DNA from: Actinomadura coerulea
Lineage (GTDB): Bacteria > Actinomycetota > Actinomycetes > Streptosporangiales > Streptosporangiaceae
Assembly (NCBI RefSeq): GCF_014208105.1
Contig: NZ_JACHMQ010000001.1
Coordinates: forward strand, 4,588,001 to 4,652,000
Direction of reading: 5' to 3'
DNA: 64,000 nucleotides
A program made the position numbers and the translations under genes. Of this stretch, positions 48,221-56,452 are shown piece by piece. The notes beneath the pieces are model-generated. The model was not told where the DNA came from. It did not search any database and was given only the letters and a program-made list of their open reading frames with translations. Each line of letters starts with the position of its first letter. The first letter of the stretch is position 1.

Positions 48221-49717
48221 GTGCCCGACGAGACCCCCCAGCACGACGGCCGCGAGCCCGCCCCCGGCGAGGCGCGGTCCGCGACCGGCCGCCGGGTCCC
48301 CGCGCCGGCTCCCCCCGCCGACGAGACGGACCGCGCCGGCGACACGTCCGGCGAGACCGGCCCCGGCGAGAGCGGCACAGCGGGGACCGGCTCCGGCAAG
48401 AGCGACCCCGGCGGGAACGGCTCCGCCAAAACCGGTTCCAGCGAGAGCGGCCCCGGCGAGGACGGCGCTGTCGCGCCGAGTGGCGCGTTGAAGCCCGAGG
48501 AGATCGAGCAGCCCGTGGGGGAACGCGACCCGGCGACCGGTGCCCCGGTCACCCTTCCGGCGGTCCAGTCGGCCACCGAGCCGGTGCCGCCCGAGCCCGG
48601 CGCGCCCGACCCGGCGCACGACGTCGAGCAGCGCAAGCGCGAGGCCGGCGTCGACCACCTGTTCCCGTTCGGCAAGCCCGGCCAGCCGCTCGGCCGCGCG
48701 CACCCGTTCGTGTTCGGGTTCACCGCGGCGCTCGGCGTCATCACCGCGTGGATGCTGGTGAAGGCCGCGACGAACGCCAAGTCGGTGCTCGTCATGATCG
48801 TGGTCGCGATGTTCCTCGCGGTCGGCCTCAACCCGGCGGTGGAGCGGCTGCGCAGGTTCGGCCTCCCCCGCGGCGCCGCGGTCGCCACGGTGTTCCTGAT
48901 CGTGATCCTGTTCTTCGCCGGGTTCGTCGCCTCCCTCGTCCAGCCGGTGTCCGAGCAGGTCACCGAGCTGCGCCACAACATCCCCGAGTACGTCCAGCAG
49001 CTGCAGAACAACAAGACGCTGGCCGACTGGGACAAGCGCTACGGCCTGCTGGAACGCGCCGAGAAGACGGTCAACGGCGACGGCTTCCAGAAGGGCCTCA
49101 CCGACACCGCCACCGGCATCGGCAAGGTCGCGATCAACGGCATCTTCCAGACGATCACGATCCTGATCCTGACCCTGTACTTCCTCAGCTCGCTGCCGCA
49201 GATCAAGACGTTCTTCTACCAGCTGGCGCCGCGCACCCGGCGGGCCCGCGTCGCCCTGCTCGGCGACGAGATCCTCGACCGGATCGGCGGCTACGTCGCC
49301 GGCCAGTTCACGATCGCGCTCATCGCGGGCGTGTGCTCGTACATCTTCCTGTCGATCCTCGGGGTGAAGTACGCGCTCGCGCTGGCGCTGATCGTCGCGG
49401 TGACCGACCTCGTCCCGCTGATCGGCGCAACGTTCGGCGCGGTGATCGTCTCCCTGGTGGCGTTCCTGACCGGGACCACGACCGACCTCATCGTGTGCGC
49501 GATCTTCTACGTCATCTACCAGCAGGTGGAGAACTACCTCGTCTACCCGCGGGTGATGAAGCGGACCGTGGACGTGCAGCCCGCGGTGACGATCGTGGCG
49601 GCGCTGGTCGGCGCGGCGCTGCTCGGCGTGGTCGGCGCGCTGCTGGCGATCCCCACGGCGGCCGCGATCTCGCTGCTGATCCGCGAGGTCGTCATGCCGC
49701 GCCAGGAGACGCTGTAG
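48221..49717 (+). CDS. AI-2E family transporter (permease, TqsA/PerM family)
   Basis: 498 aa from GTG 48221 with GAGGAGAG. The first about 145 residues are a disordered Gly/Ser/Glu/Pro-rich region. The AI-2E domain (about 160-495) has eight membrane segments: FVFGFTAALGVITAWMLVKA, SVLVMIVVAMFLAVGLNPAV, AVATVFLIVILFFAGFVASL, ITILILTLYFLSSLPQIKTF, ALALALIVAVTDLVPLIGAT, VGAALLGVVGALLAIPTAAA. Transported solute unknown in most actinobacteria; the family name comes from autoinducer-2. Confidence 0.93.
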   Translation: MPDETPQHDGREPAPGEARSATGRRVPAPAPPADETDRAGDTSGETGPGESGTAGTGSGKSDPGGNGSAKTGSSESGPGEDGAVAPSGALKPEEIEQPVGERDPATGAPVTLPAVQSATEPVPPEPGAPDPAHDVEQRKREAGVDHLFPFGKPGQPLGRAHPFVFGFTAALGVITAWMLVKAATNAKSVLVMIVVAMFLAVGLNPAVERLRRFGLPRGAAVATVFLIVILFFAGFVASLVQPVSEQVTELRHNIPEYVQQLQNNKTLADWDKRYGLLERAEKTVNGDGFQKGLTDTATGIGKVAINGIFQTITILILTLYFLSSLPQIKTFFYQLAPRTRRARVALLGDEILDRIGGYVAGQFTIALIAGVCSYIFLSILGVKYALALALIVAVTDLVPLIGATFGAVIVSLVAFLTGTTTDLIVCAIFYVIYQQVENYLVYPRVMKRTVDVQPAVTIVAALVGAALLGVVGALLAIPTAAAISLLIREVVMPRQETL

Positions 49718-49739
49718 GCCGGGCTCGCCCGCGCCGGGG

Positions 49740-50531
49740 TCAGCGCGCGGTGCGGGCGAGGGCGGCGGCGAACTCCGCCACCGCCTGGTTGAACAGTTCG
49801 GGCTGCTCCACCGCGCACAGGTGGCCCGCGCGCGGGACGACCAGCATCTCGGCGTTCGGCATCGCCTCGGCCATGGCGCGGGCCTCGTCCTCGGTGGCCA
49901 GCGCGTCCTCGTCCCCGATCATGACGAGTGCGGGGGCGCGGACGCCGCGGAGCGTCTCGGTGGAGTCCGCGCGTCCCGCCATGGCGCGCTGCGCCCACGC
50001 GGCGGCGAGCGGCGGCGCCGCCTGGACGAGCCCGCGGACCCGCCCGTAGACCAGCGCCCGCTGCCGGTAGGTGGTGGGGCCGACGAGGCCGGGCAGCACC
50101 TCGTCCACGAGGACGCGGGTACCGCCCTCGGCCTCCAGGGCGCCGGCCTGCCGCAGCCGGTTCTCCCGGACGGGGGCCGTGTCGGCGGTGGCGCGGGTGG
50201 CGGCCAGCACGAGGCCGAGGACGAGGTCGGGGTGCCGCCGGCACAGCGCCATCGCCACGTACCCGCCCATGGACAGCCCGCCCACGACGGCCCGCCGCAC
50301 CCCGAGCGAGCGGCAGGCGCGGGCGACGTCGTCGGCCATCGCGTCGACGGACGGCTCGTCGTCGCCCAGCCGGGAGCCGCCGAAGCCGCGCAGGTCCGGG
50401 GTGATGACCCGGAAGCGGCCCGCGAGGCCCTCGCGCTGGGCGAGCCACATCGCCGACGACAGCGGGAAGGCGTGCAGCAGCACGAGCGGTGTGCCGCTCC
50501 CTACGTCCCTTGTGTACAGCTGCACCGTCAT
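49740..50531 (-). CDS. alpha/beta-fold hydrolase
   Basis: 263 aa. TPLVLLHAFPLSSAMWLAQR (oxyanion hole HAFP), ITPDLRGFGGSRLGDDEPSV, VVGGLSMGGYVAMALCRRHP with nucleophile Ser, MIGDEDALATEDEARAMAEA (Asp) and VVPRAGHLCAVEQPE (His) complete the triad. No signal peptide. Looks like the 3-oxoadipate enol-lactonase/esterase group; substrate cannot be called. Confidence 0.92.
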   Translation of the reverse strand: MTVQLYTRDVGSGTPLVLLHAFPLSSAMWLAQREGLAGRFRVITPDLRGFGGSRLGDDEPSVDAMADDVARACRSLGVRRAVVGGLSMGGYVAMALCRRHPDLVLGLVLAATRATADTAPVRENRLRQAGALEAEGGTRVLVDEVLPGLVGPTTYRQRALVYGRVRGLVQAAPPLAAAWAQRAMAGRADSTETLRGVRAPALVMIGDEDALATEDEARAMAEAMPNAEMLVVPRAGHLCAVEQPELFNQAVAEFAAALARTAR

Positions 50532-50594
50532 TGGGCCATGGTCGCCCGCCGGCGCGGCCGGTGGGACGGAGTGGCCGCGATCGGCCGCACGTGT

Positions 50595-51317
50595 TTATCT
50601 GTCCGTTTCATCCCATTCGGTGGGGAGCGGGTAGGCGGCCGGCGCGACCCGCCTGACGATCTCGTTCAGCACGGTCCGGACGTAGGGCTCGCCCACCCAG
50701 AGGTGCTTGGCGTTGTCCACCGCGACCACCTCGGCCTGCGGGACCCGCTTGAACCGCTCCCGCGCCTCCGCCGGGCGCAGGTAGTCGTCGAACTCCGGCA
50801 CCAGCGCCACGAGGGGCCGCCCGTCGGCGCCCCACGCGTCGAGGTCGGCGTCGCCGGCCCTCTTCAGCGGCGGCGACAGCAGGATCGCGCCCTCGACGAG
50901 CGGGTCGCGGCCCCACTTGAGCGCCAGCTCGGTGCCGAACGACCAGCCGAGCAGCCACGGCCGCGGCAGGTCGTGGTACTCGGTGTACTCCAGCGCCGCC
51001 GCCACGTCGAACCGCTCGGTCTCGCCGTCGCCGAACTCGCCCTGGCTCGTGCCGCGCGCCGACGTCGTCCCCCGCGTGTTGAACCGCAGGACGGCGAGGC
51101 CGGCGAGCGCGGGCAGCCGGAAGGACGCCTTGCGCAGGACGTGGCTGTCCATCATGCCCTCGGCCGTGGGCAGCGGATGCAGGCAGACCAGCGTCGCCAC
51201 CGGCGGCCGCTCCGGCGGCAGCGCCAGCTCCCCGACCAGCTCCAGGCCGTCGGACGTGTGCAGCGTGATCTCCTCGCGCCGCGCCGGCAGCACCGAGGCC
51301 GCCCTGATCTCCGCCAT
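50595..51317 (-). CDS. alpha/beta hydrolase (YqiA/dienelactone-like)
   Basis: 240 aa from ATG 51317 (MAEIRAASV), with AGAGGGA upstream. VATLVCLHPLPTAEGMMDSH, AVLRFNTRGTTSARGTSQGE, PWLLGWSFGTELALKWGRDP (nucleophile Ser in GWSFG), LVPEFDDYLRPAEARERFKR (Asp) and VVAVDNAKHLWVGEP (His). Cytosolic, related to the short-chain hydrolases with unknown substrates. It is 63 bp upstream of the other hydrolase on the same strand. Confidence 0.9.
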   Translation of the reverse strand: MAEIRAASVLPARREEITLHTSDGLELVGELALPPERPPVATLVCLHPLPTAEGMMDSHVLRKASFRLPALAGLAVLRFNTRGTTSARGTSQGEFGDGETERFDVAAALEYTEYHDLPRPWLLGWSFGTELALKWGRDPLVEGAILLSPPLKRAGDADLDAWGADGRPLVALVPEFDDYLRPAEARERFKRVPQAEVVAVDNAKHLWVGEPYVRTVLNEIVRRVAPAAYPLPTEWDETDR

Positions 51318-51371
51318 CGATCCCTCTTCTCTCACTCGGCCGGGCGGCGTCCGCGCTCCGGACGCCGGTCG

Positions 51372-51683
51372 TCAGTACCGCGGGGCGTTGCGCGACCGCA
51401 GCACGCGCGGCGACCGGCGCGTCCGGGCCTGCCAGCAGGGCCGGTGCCAGTGCCGCCGGTCGTCGCCGCCGTCACCCGCCCGCCACGCGACGACATGGCC
51501 GACGCCCGGCGGGATCTCCTGGTCGCAGCCCGGGCAGCGGTACGGCTTGCCCGCCCCGGCCCCGGAGATCGACCGGACGATCCACTCGCCGTCCGGCCCC
51601 TCCTCGGTCTCCTGAGCCCACGAGGTGCCCCCGCCCCGGGCGGAACGTCCGGATGCGGCACGGCGATTCTTGCGGGGGCTCAT
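51372..51683 (-). CDS. conserved small actinobacterial zinc-ribbon protein (often named ATP/GTP-binding protein)
   Basis: 103 aa. GEWIVRSISGAGAGKPYRCP, GCDQEIPPGVGHVVAWRAGD, DRRHWHRPCWQARTRR and the end SPRVLRSRNAPRY are strongly conserved in Streptomyces relatives. Cys-x2-Cys plus downstream His/Cys (HWHRPCW) suggest zinc binding. The GAGAGK string explains the name but is not a real P-loop. Function unknown. Confidence 0.88.
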   Translation of the reverse strand: MSPRKNRRAASGRSARGGGTSWAQETEEGPDGEWIVRSISGAGAGKPYRCPGCDQEIPPGVGHVVAWRAGDGGDDRRHWHRPCWQARTRRSPRVLRSRNAPRY

Positions 51684-51742
51684 GCCCTAAAGCATATGAA
51701 CCCACAGCCACCTCCACGGGCCGCCCGAGACGTGACGGCGGG

Positions 51743-53314
51743 CTAGCGCAGGGGCTTTCCGGCCGTCGCGTGTTCCACGAGGAGGGGGGCCGGGGCCAGT
51801 GCCGGGTCGCGGGTCTCGGCGTGCAGGGCGCGCAGGACGGTCACGGCGCGGTCGGGGCCGATGCGGTCGAGGTCGGCGATGGGGCCGGTCGGGTAGCCGC
51901 AGCCCAGCGTCATCGCGGCGTCGATGGAGTCGGCGTCGGCGTATCCGGCGCCGAGCATGGCGGCGGCGTCGTTCAGGTACGGCAGGCGCAGGGCGTCCAC
52001 GATGAACCCGGCGCGGTCGCGGCAGCGCACGACGGTGAGGCCGAGGCGCGCGAGGAGGCCGGCGGCGCGGTCGGCGACGTCCGGCGCGGTCGCGACCGTG
52101 GCGGACAGCTCCGCCAGGGCGCCGGCCGGGTCCGGAAGGTGCAGCCCGACGACGTCGGACGGGCGTCCGGTGGCCATGGCCTGCCGGATCGCGGAGCCGT
52201 CGACCGAGGTGACCGCGATGACCGTTCCGGGCTTGGCGGCCCGGACGGCGGCGGACAGCAGCGCCCGCGCGGCCTCGGGGTCCTCCGCGGCCTCGACGAT
52301 CAGGTCGCATCCGGCCAGGTCCGCGGCGGAGTCGCCGACCCGCGCGCCCGCCCGGTCGCACAGCGCGGCGACCGCGTCCGCGAGCGGCCCGACGCCGACG
52401 ACGCCCACGGTCGGCGCCGCCGCCTCGGCCGTCTCCTCCTCGGCGTTCCCCGACTTGTCGTAGGCGTAGAAGCCGCGGCCGGTCTTGCGTCCGAGCAGCC
52501 CCGCGGTGACGAGCTCGCGGAGCAGCGGCGAGGCCGCGTGGCGGCGGTCGCGGGACTCGGCGTAGATCGCGTCCAGCACCTCGAGGCAGGTGTCGAGGCC
52601 GATCAGGTCCATCAGGGTGAACGGGCCCATCGGCAGCCCGGCGCCCGCCTTCATCGCGGCGTCGATGTCGTCGCGGGTGGCGTGCCCGGTCTCCAGCATG
52701 GTCGCGGCCTGGTTCAGGTAGCCGAACAGCAGGCGGTTGGCGACGAACCCGGCCCGGTCCCCGATCGTGACCGGCGTCTTGCCGAGGCCCTCGACCAGCC
52801 CGGCGACCCGGGCGACGGCCTCCGGTTCGGTGAGGACGGTCCCGATGACCTCCACCAGCTTCATGACCGGCGCCGGGTTGAAGAAGTGCACCCCGACGAT
52901 CTTGGTGGGGCGGCCGGTGGTGACCGCGATGTCGGTGACCGACAGGGACGAGGTGTTGGTGGCGAGGACGGCGTCGTCCCGGCACACGCGGTCGAGCTCG
53001 GTGAACACCGTGCGCTTCAGGTCGAGCCGCTCGGGGACGGCCTCGATGACCAGGTCGCAGTCGCCGAGGTCGGCGAAGTCGGTCGACAGCGCGATCCTGC
53101 CGAGGATCTCCCGCCGGGCCTCCTCGCTGAGCCTGCCGCGCTTGACGGCCCGCCCGGTCGAGGACTCCAGGTTGCCGCGCCCGCGCTCCAGCGCCTCCCG
53201 GTTCACCTCGATGCCGACGACCGCGAGGCCGCCCCGCGCCAGCACCTCGGCGATGCCCGCGCCCATCGTGCCCAGTCCGACGACCCCGACCCTGCTGAAC
53301 GAACCACCAGTCAT
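51743..53314 (-). CDS. 3-hydroxyacyl-CoA dehydrogenase (duplicated HCDH, PaaH type)
   Basis: 523 aa from ATG 53314. NAD-binding GVVGLGTMGAGIAEVLARGG, VIEAVPERLDLKRTVFTELD, FFNPAPVMKLVEVIGTVLTE (catalytic His nearby in VGVHFFNP), GFVANRLLFGYLNQA and LGRKTGRGFYAYD form the first unit; a second, partial HCDH unit follows (VGVVGVGPLADAVAALCDRA to the end). It oxidises 3-hydroxyacyl-CoA, for example in butyryl-CoA or phenylacetate metabolism. Its start codon overlaps a possible upstream start of the divergent LLM gene. Confidence 0.93.
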   Translation of the reverse strand: MTGGSFSRVGVVGLGTMGAGIAEVLARGGLAVVGIEVNREALERGRGNLESSTGRAVKRGRLSEEARREILGRIALSTDFADLGDCDLVIEAVPERLDLKRTVFTELDRVCRDDAVLATNTSSLSVTDIAVTTGRPTKIVGVHFFNPAPVMKLVEVIGTVLTEPEAVARVAGLVEGLGKTPVTIGDRAGFVANRLLFGYLNQAATMLETGHATRDDIDAAMKAGAGLPMGPFTLMDLIGLDTCLEVLDAIYAESRDRRHAASPLLRELVTAGLLGRKTGRGFYAYDKSGNAEEETAEAAAPTVGVVGVGPLADAVAALCDRAGARVGDSAADLAGCDLIVEAAEDPEAARALLSAAVRAAKPGTVIAVTSVDGSAIRQAMATGRPSDVVGLHLPDPAGALAELSATVATAPDVADRAAGLLARLGLTVVRCRDRAGFIVDALRLPYLNDAAAMLGAGYADADSIDAAMTLGCGYPTGPIADLDRIGPDRAVTVLRALHAETRDPALAPAPLLVEHATAGKPLR

Positions 53315-53369
53315 GAACGGCAGTCTTGCAGAGCGCTCGCCCGCCTCCCATCGCGGGTACGAGGGGGAC

Positions 53370-54368
53370 GTGCGCCTCGGAATCTTCCTCCTCGCCGCCC
53401 GTTTCCCCGGCCAGGACGACGCCGCCGCCCTGTCCCGCACCGTCGAGGCCGCCCTCGCCGCCGAGCGCGCGGGGTTCGACGACGTGTGGCTCGCCGAGCA
53501 CCACTTCATGTCGTACGGGGTGGTGCCGTCCGCGACCCTTCTGGCCGGGCATCTGCTCGCCGCCACCACGCTGGTCGACGTCGGGACGGCGGTGAGCGTG
53601 CTGTCCACCCAGCATCCGGTGGCGCTGGCCGAGCAGTCCGCGATGCTGGCGCTGCTGTCCGGCGGCCGCTTCCGGCTGGGCGTCGGACGCGGCGGGCCGT
53701 GGCGCGACCTGGAGGTGTTCGGCTCGGGCCTCCCCCGCTACGAGCACGGCTTCGCCGAATCCCTCGACCTCCTCCTGGCGTGGCTGCGCTCCGACCGTCT
53801 CGGCTGGTCGGGCGAGCACTTCGCCTTCCGCGAGGTGCCGGTCGTCCCGCGGGCCGCGGTGCCGCCGCCGGTGACGGTCGCCTGCACGTCCCCCGCGACC
53901 GAGGCGCTGGCGGCGGAGCGCGGCCTGCCGATGCTTCTCGGCATGCATGTCGGGCCGGACGAGAAGGCCGCCGCCGTCGTCCGGCACGGCGACCCGTCCC
54001 TGCCGCACGTCTCCACCCATGTGGCCCAGGTCGCCGACACGCGGGAGCAGGCGGTCACCGCGCTCATGGACGGGATGCCTCGCTGGCTCGGTCCCGGTCT
54101 GGAGGGATACGTCGCCGTGGACGACCGCCCGCGCCCGTCCCGCGACCCCGTCGCCTACACGCGCCTGATGTGCGACCTCCACCCGGTCGGCTCACCGGAC
54201 GACTGCGCCGAGTCCCTCATCACCACGGTCGAGCGAACCGGCATCAGGCATCTGATCCTCCTGGTGGAGGCCGCCGGCTCCCGCACCGCCGTTCTGGAGA
54301 ACATCGCCCGCCTAGGAGAGGAAGTCCTCCCGACGGTCCGCACCGCGACGCAGCCGACCGCGCGTTGA
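53370..54368 (+). CDS. LLM class flavin-dependent oxidoreductase
   Basis: 332 aa from GTG 53370; ATG 53313 in frame would overlap the divergent start codon on the other strand (CATG). RLGIFLLAARFPGQDDAAAL, FDDVWLAEHHFMSYGVVPSA, VDVGTAVSVLSTQHPVALAE, LSGGRFRLGVGRGGPWRDLE and SPDDCAESLITTVERTGI are bacterial luciferase-like (LLM) motifs binding FMN or F420. Substrate unknown. Confidence 0.92.
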   Translation: MRLGIFLLAARFPGQDDAAALSRTVEAALAAERAGFDDVWLAEHHFMSYGVVPSATLLAGHLLAATTLVDVGTAVSVLSTQHPVALAEQSAMLALLSGGRFRLGVGRGGPWRDLEVFGSGLPRYEHGFAESLDLLLAWLRSDRLGWSGEHFAFREVPVVPRAAVPPPVTVACTSPATEALAAERGLPMLLGMHVGPDEKAAAVVRHGDPSLPHVSTHVAQVADTREQAVTALMDGMPRWLGPGLEGYVAVDDRPRPSRDPVAYTRLMCDLHPVGSPDDCAESLITTVERTGIRHLILLVEAAGSRTAVLENIARLGEEVLPTVRTATQPTAR

Positions 54369-54425
54369 CTTGCGGCGTGTTGCCCTTATCAGCGCTCGCA
54401 GAAGGGCAACACGCCGCAAGTCGAC
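54364..54425. repeat. extragenic palindromic repeat, copy 3
   Basis: 24-bp arms 54364-54387 and 54402-54425 with one mismatch, loop ATCAGCGCTCGCAG. It is the intact equivalent of the IS30-split copy. It lies between two convergent gene ends (LLM and the SCO5389-like gene). Confidence 0.9.
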
Positions 54426-54441
54426 GGGGGAACGCGGCGGG

Positions 54442-54828
54442 TCAGCAGTCCCGGAGTTCGGGGGACTGGTTGAGGATCTGTTCGCGGGCCGTGACGAACG
54501 TCCGGTAGGCGGAGGAGTTCTCGGTGGGGAAGACCGCGACCCGGTGGCAGTTCTGGAACGCGAGTCTCACTCCGAAGTAACGCTCCAGCGCGCCCCGCAT
54601 GGCGTCGCTCGCGAGGACGCGCAGGAGCTGGCCGCGCGCCTTCTCGTCCGGCGGCGGGGTGAGGTTGTCGGCGAAGTCTCCGCCGTCCACCTGGAGCCGG
54701 GCGACGAGGCCGCTGATCATGTCCCAGGCGTAGGGCAGGGAAGTCCTGATGCACTCGACGAAGTCCGCGTCGCCGACCTCGCCCTTCTGGGCCGTCTCCA
54801 GCAGTTCCGGGGTCACGTCGAGAGACAT
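54442..54828 (-). CDS. SCO5389 family protein
   Basis: 128 aa from ATG 54828, with AAAGGA eight bases upstream. MSLDVTPELLETAQKGEVGD, RTSLPYAWDMISGLVARLQV, ASDAMRGALERYFGVRLAFQ and NCHRVAVFPTENS with the end LNQSPELRDC match the actinobacterial SCO5389 family nearly throughout. Cytosolic, function unknown. In S. coelicolor, SCO5389 adjoins nucS (SCO5388); the same neighbourhood is seen here. Confidence 0.93.
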   Translation of the reverse strand: MSLDVTPELLETAQKGEVGDADFVECIRTSLPYAWDMISGLVARLQVDGGDFADNLTPPPDEKARGQLLRVLASDAMRGALERYFGVRLAFQNCHRVAVFPTENSSAYRTFVTAREQILNQSPELRDC

Positions 54829-54965
54829 GCGGGGTCCTTTCGCAGACGGAGGATGAACACCCACCCGCCGACGGTAATCACGGACCCGGGAGAATTCCAG
54901 GCTTGACAAAGGTTTTCATTCCGCTATGACCGCGGCCCCGGCCGGGCGGCCGGCCGGGGTCGTGG

Positions 54966-55157
54966 TCATCGCGCGGGCGCGGCGTCGCGGTGGCGATGCC
55001 GCCGCGACGCCGGCCTGGCGGCGATCCGCTCGGCGCGCTCGGCCCAGTACTCGCGGGCCCGGCGCACCAGTCGCGCGTCCCGCTCGGCCGCGGCCTGCGC
55101 GCGCAGCGCGCGGGTCCGCTCGCTCATGAGCGACTGCATGATCTCGTGGTGGTACAC
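54966..55157 (-). CDS. small hypothetical protein
   Basis: 63 aa from GTG 55157 with GGGAGGGG upstream. MYHHEIMQSLMSERTRALRA (reading the GTG as Met), QAAAERDARLVRRAREYWAE, then a basic RRHRHRDAAPAR tail: one long amphipathic helix. Similar short Ala/Arg helices are common near SCO5389-type genes in actinobacteria. No known function. Confidence 0.6.
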   Translation of the reverse strand: MYHHEIMQSLMSERTRALRAQAAAERDARLVRRAREYWAERAERIAARPASRRHRHRDAAPAR

Positions 55158-55318
55158 GGCCCCTCCCGAATGGTGCGGGCCGATCGGCACGGCCCGACAT
55201 CCAAGAGACTCGCGCTAAGGTCCCCGTCCCCACATGGGCACGACGCCCTATATCGCCCGGTCAGTGGCCTTAGGCATGCTTAGGGCGGACGGTCCGGCGC
55301 CGGTGACATGATCGCGGC

Positions 55319-55679
55319 ATGGGCGAACCGCCGGCGGGGCTGGACGGCATCGACTGGGCGCGCCTCGACCACGCCTACGGCTCGGTGGAGGACGTGCCCG
55401 GCCTTCTCCGCGCGCTCTCCTCGACCGGCGAGGACGAATCAGGGCCGCCGCGCCGGGCCGCCGCGACCGCCCTCGCCCGGCTGGGCGCCGCCGACGCGTC
55501 CGTCATCGCCGAACTGGCGGCCCCCAGCGTCTCCCCGCCCGAGGGGAACGTGGCCTTTCTGGAAGGCGACCTGCGCCTCTACTCGGCTCTGGCGCTGGGG
55601 CAATCTGCTGGAGATCCTCCGCGCGTGGGGCCTGCCCGCCGACCACGACGAGTGCCGCCGGTACGCCGGTCTCGCCTAA
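55319..55679 (+). pseudogene. small gene with a single frameshift in a G4 run
   Basis: Frame 1 from ATG 55319 reads MGEPPAGLDGIDWARLDHAY, ... FLEGDLRLYSALALG; after GGGG at 55597-55600 the sensible continuation NLLEILRAWGLPADHDECRR, then YAGLA and TAA 55679, is in another frame. Removing one G gives a 120-aa product. The family is not certain; GLLRALSSTGEDES...RRAAATALARLGA suggests an armadillo/HEAT-like helical protein. Either a true pseudogene, a programmed slip or a sequencing slip. Confidence 0.6.
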
Positions 55680-55698
55680 AGCAGGCCCGACGTCGCAC

Positions 55699-55704
55699 TA
55701 AGGT
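55699..55704 (+). promoter_or_regulatory. -10 box (TAAGGT) of leaderless nucS
   Basis: TAAGGT, eight bases, GTG 55713; same box as before the DUF3039 gene. Confidence 0.5.
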
Positions 55705-55712
55705 GATGCACC

Positions 55713-56393
55713 GTGCGTCTCGTTATCGCCCGCTGCAGCGTCGACTACGCCGGCAAGCTCACCGCCCACCTGCCGATGGCCCTCCGCCTGATCCTGATCA
55801 AGGCGGACGGGAGCGTGAGCGTGCACGCCGACGACCGCGCCTACAAGCCCCTCAACTGGATGAACCCGCCCTGCTCGCTGCGCGAGGAGGTCTACGAGGA
55901 GAACGGCGCCGTCGCACGCTGGACGGTCACGCACGGCAAGTCGGGTGAGCGGCTGATCCTCACCATCGAGGAACTCCTGCACGACACCAGCCACGAACTG
56001 GGCATCGACCCCGGCCTCCAGAAGGACGGCGTGGAGGCGCACCTCCAGGAACTGCTCGCCGAGCACATCACCACACTCGGCGATGGCTACACCCTGATCC
56101 GCCGCGAGTTCCCCACCGCCATCGGCCCGGTCGACATCCTCTGCCGCGACGCCGCCAGCGCCACCGTCGCCATCGAGATCAAACGCCGAGGCGAGATCGA
56201 CGGCGTCGAGCAGCTCACCCGCTACCTGGAGCTGCTGAACCGCGACCCGCACCTGGCCCCGGTCCGCGGCGTCTTCGCGGCCCAGGAGATCAAGCCCCAG
56301 GCCCGCGTCCTCGCCACCGACCGCGGCATCACCTGCGTCACCCTCGACTACGACGCCCTGCGCGGCATCGAACACGAGGGCACCCTCTTCTGA
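55713..56393 (+). CDS. nucS: mismatch-specific endonuclease NucS/EndoMS
   Basis: 226 aa. MRLVIARCSVDYAGKLTAHL, LILIKADGSVSVHADDRAYK, PLNWMNPPCSL form the N-terminal dimer/DNA-binding domain. The PD-(D/E)XK nuclease domain has LGIDPGLQKDGVEAHLQELL, GPVDILCRDAASATVAIEIK (Asp and E-x-K) and EQLTRYLELLNRDP. NucS does non-canonical mismatch repair in actinobacteria that lack MutS/MutL. The C-terminal beta-clamp motif is not obvious (ends GIEHEGTLF, a known conserved tail). Leaderless GTG. Confidence 0.96.
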   Translation: MRLVIARCSVDYAGKLTAHLPMALRLILIKADGSVSVHADDRAYKPLNWMNPPCSLREEVYEENGAVARWTVTHGKSGERLILTIEELLHDTSHELGIDPGLQKDGVEAHLQELLAEHITTLGDGYTLIRREFPTAIGPVDILCRDAASATVAIEIKRRGEIDGVEQLTRYLELLNRDPHLAPVRGVFAAQEIKPQARVLATDRGITCVTLDYDALRGIEHEGTLF

Positions 56394-56452
56394 CGGCCCC
56401 CCGTCCCGGAGCCGCGCTCACGCGGCCCCGGGCGTCCGGTCACGATGGAGGG

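Noticed and set aside
51653..54508. Open frame of 951 codons on the plus strand
   Set aside because: It runs antisense to the 3-hydroxyacyl-CoA dehydrogenase gene and out of frame through the LLM gene; composition is that of a shadow frame.
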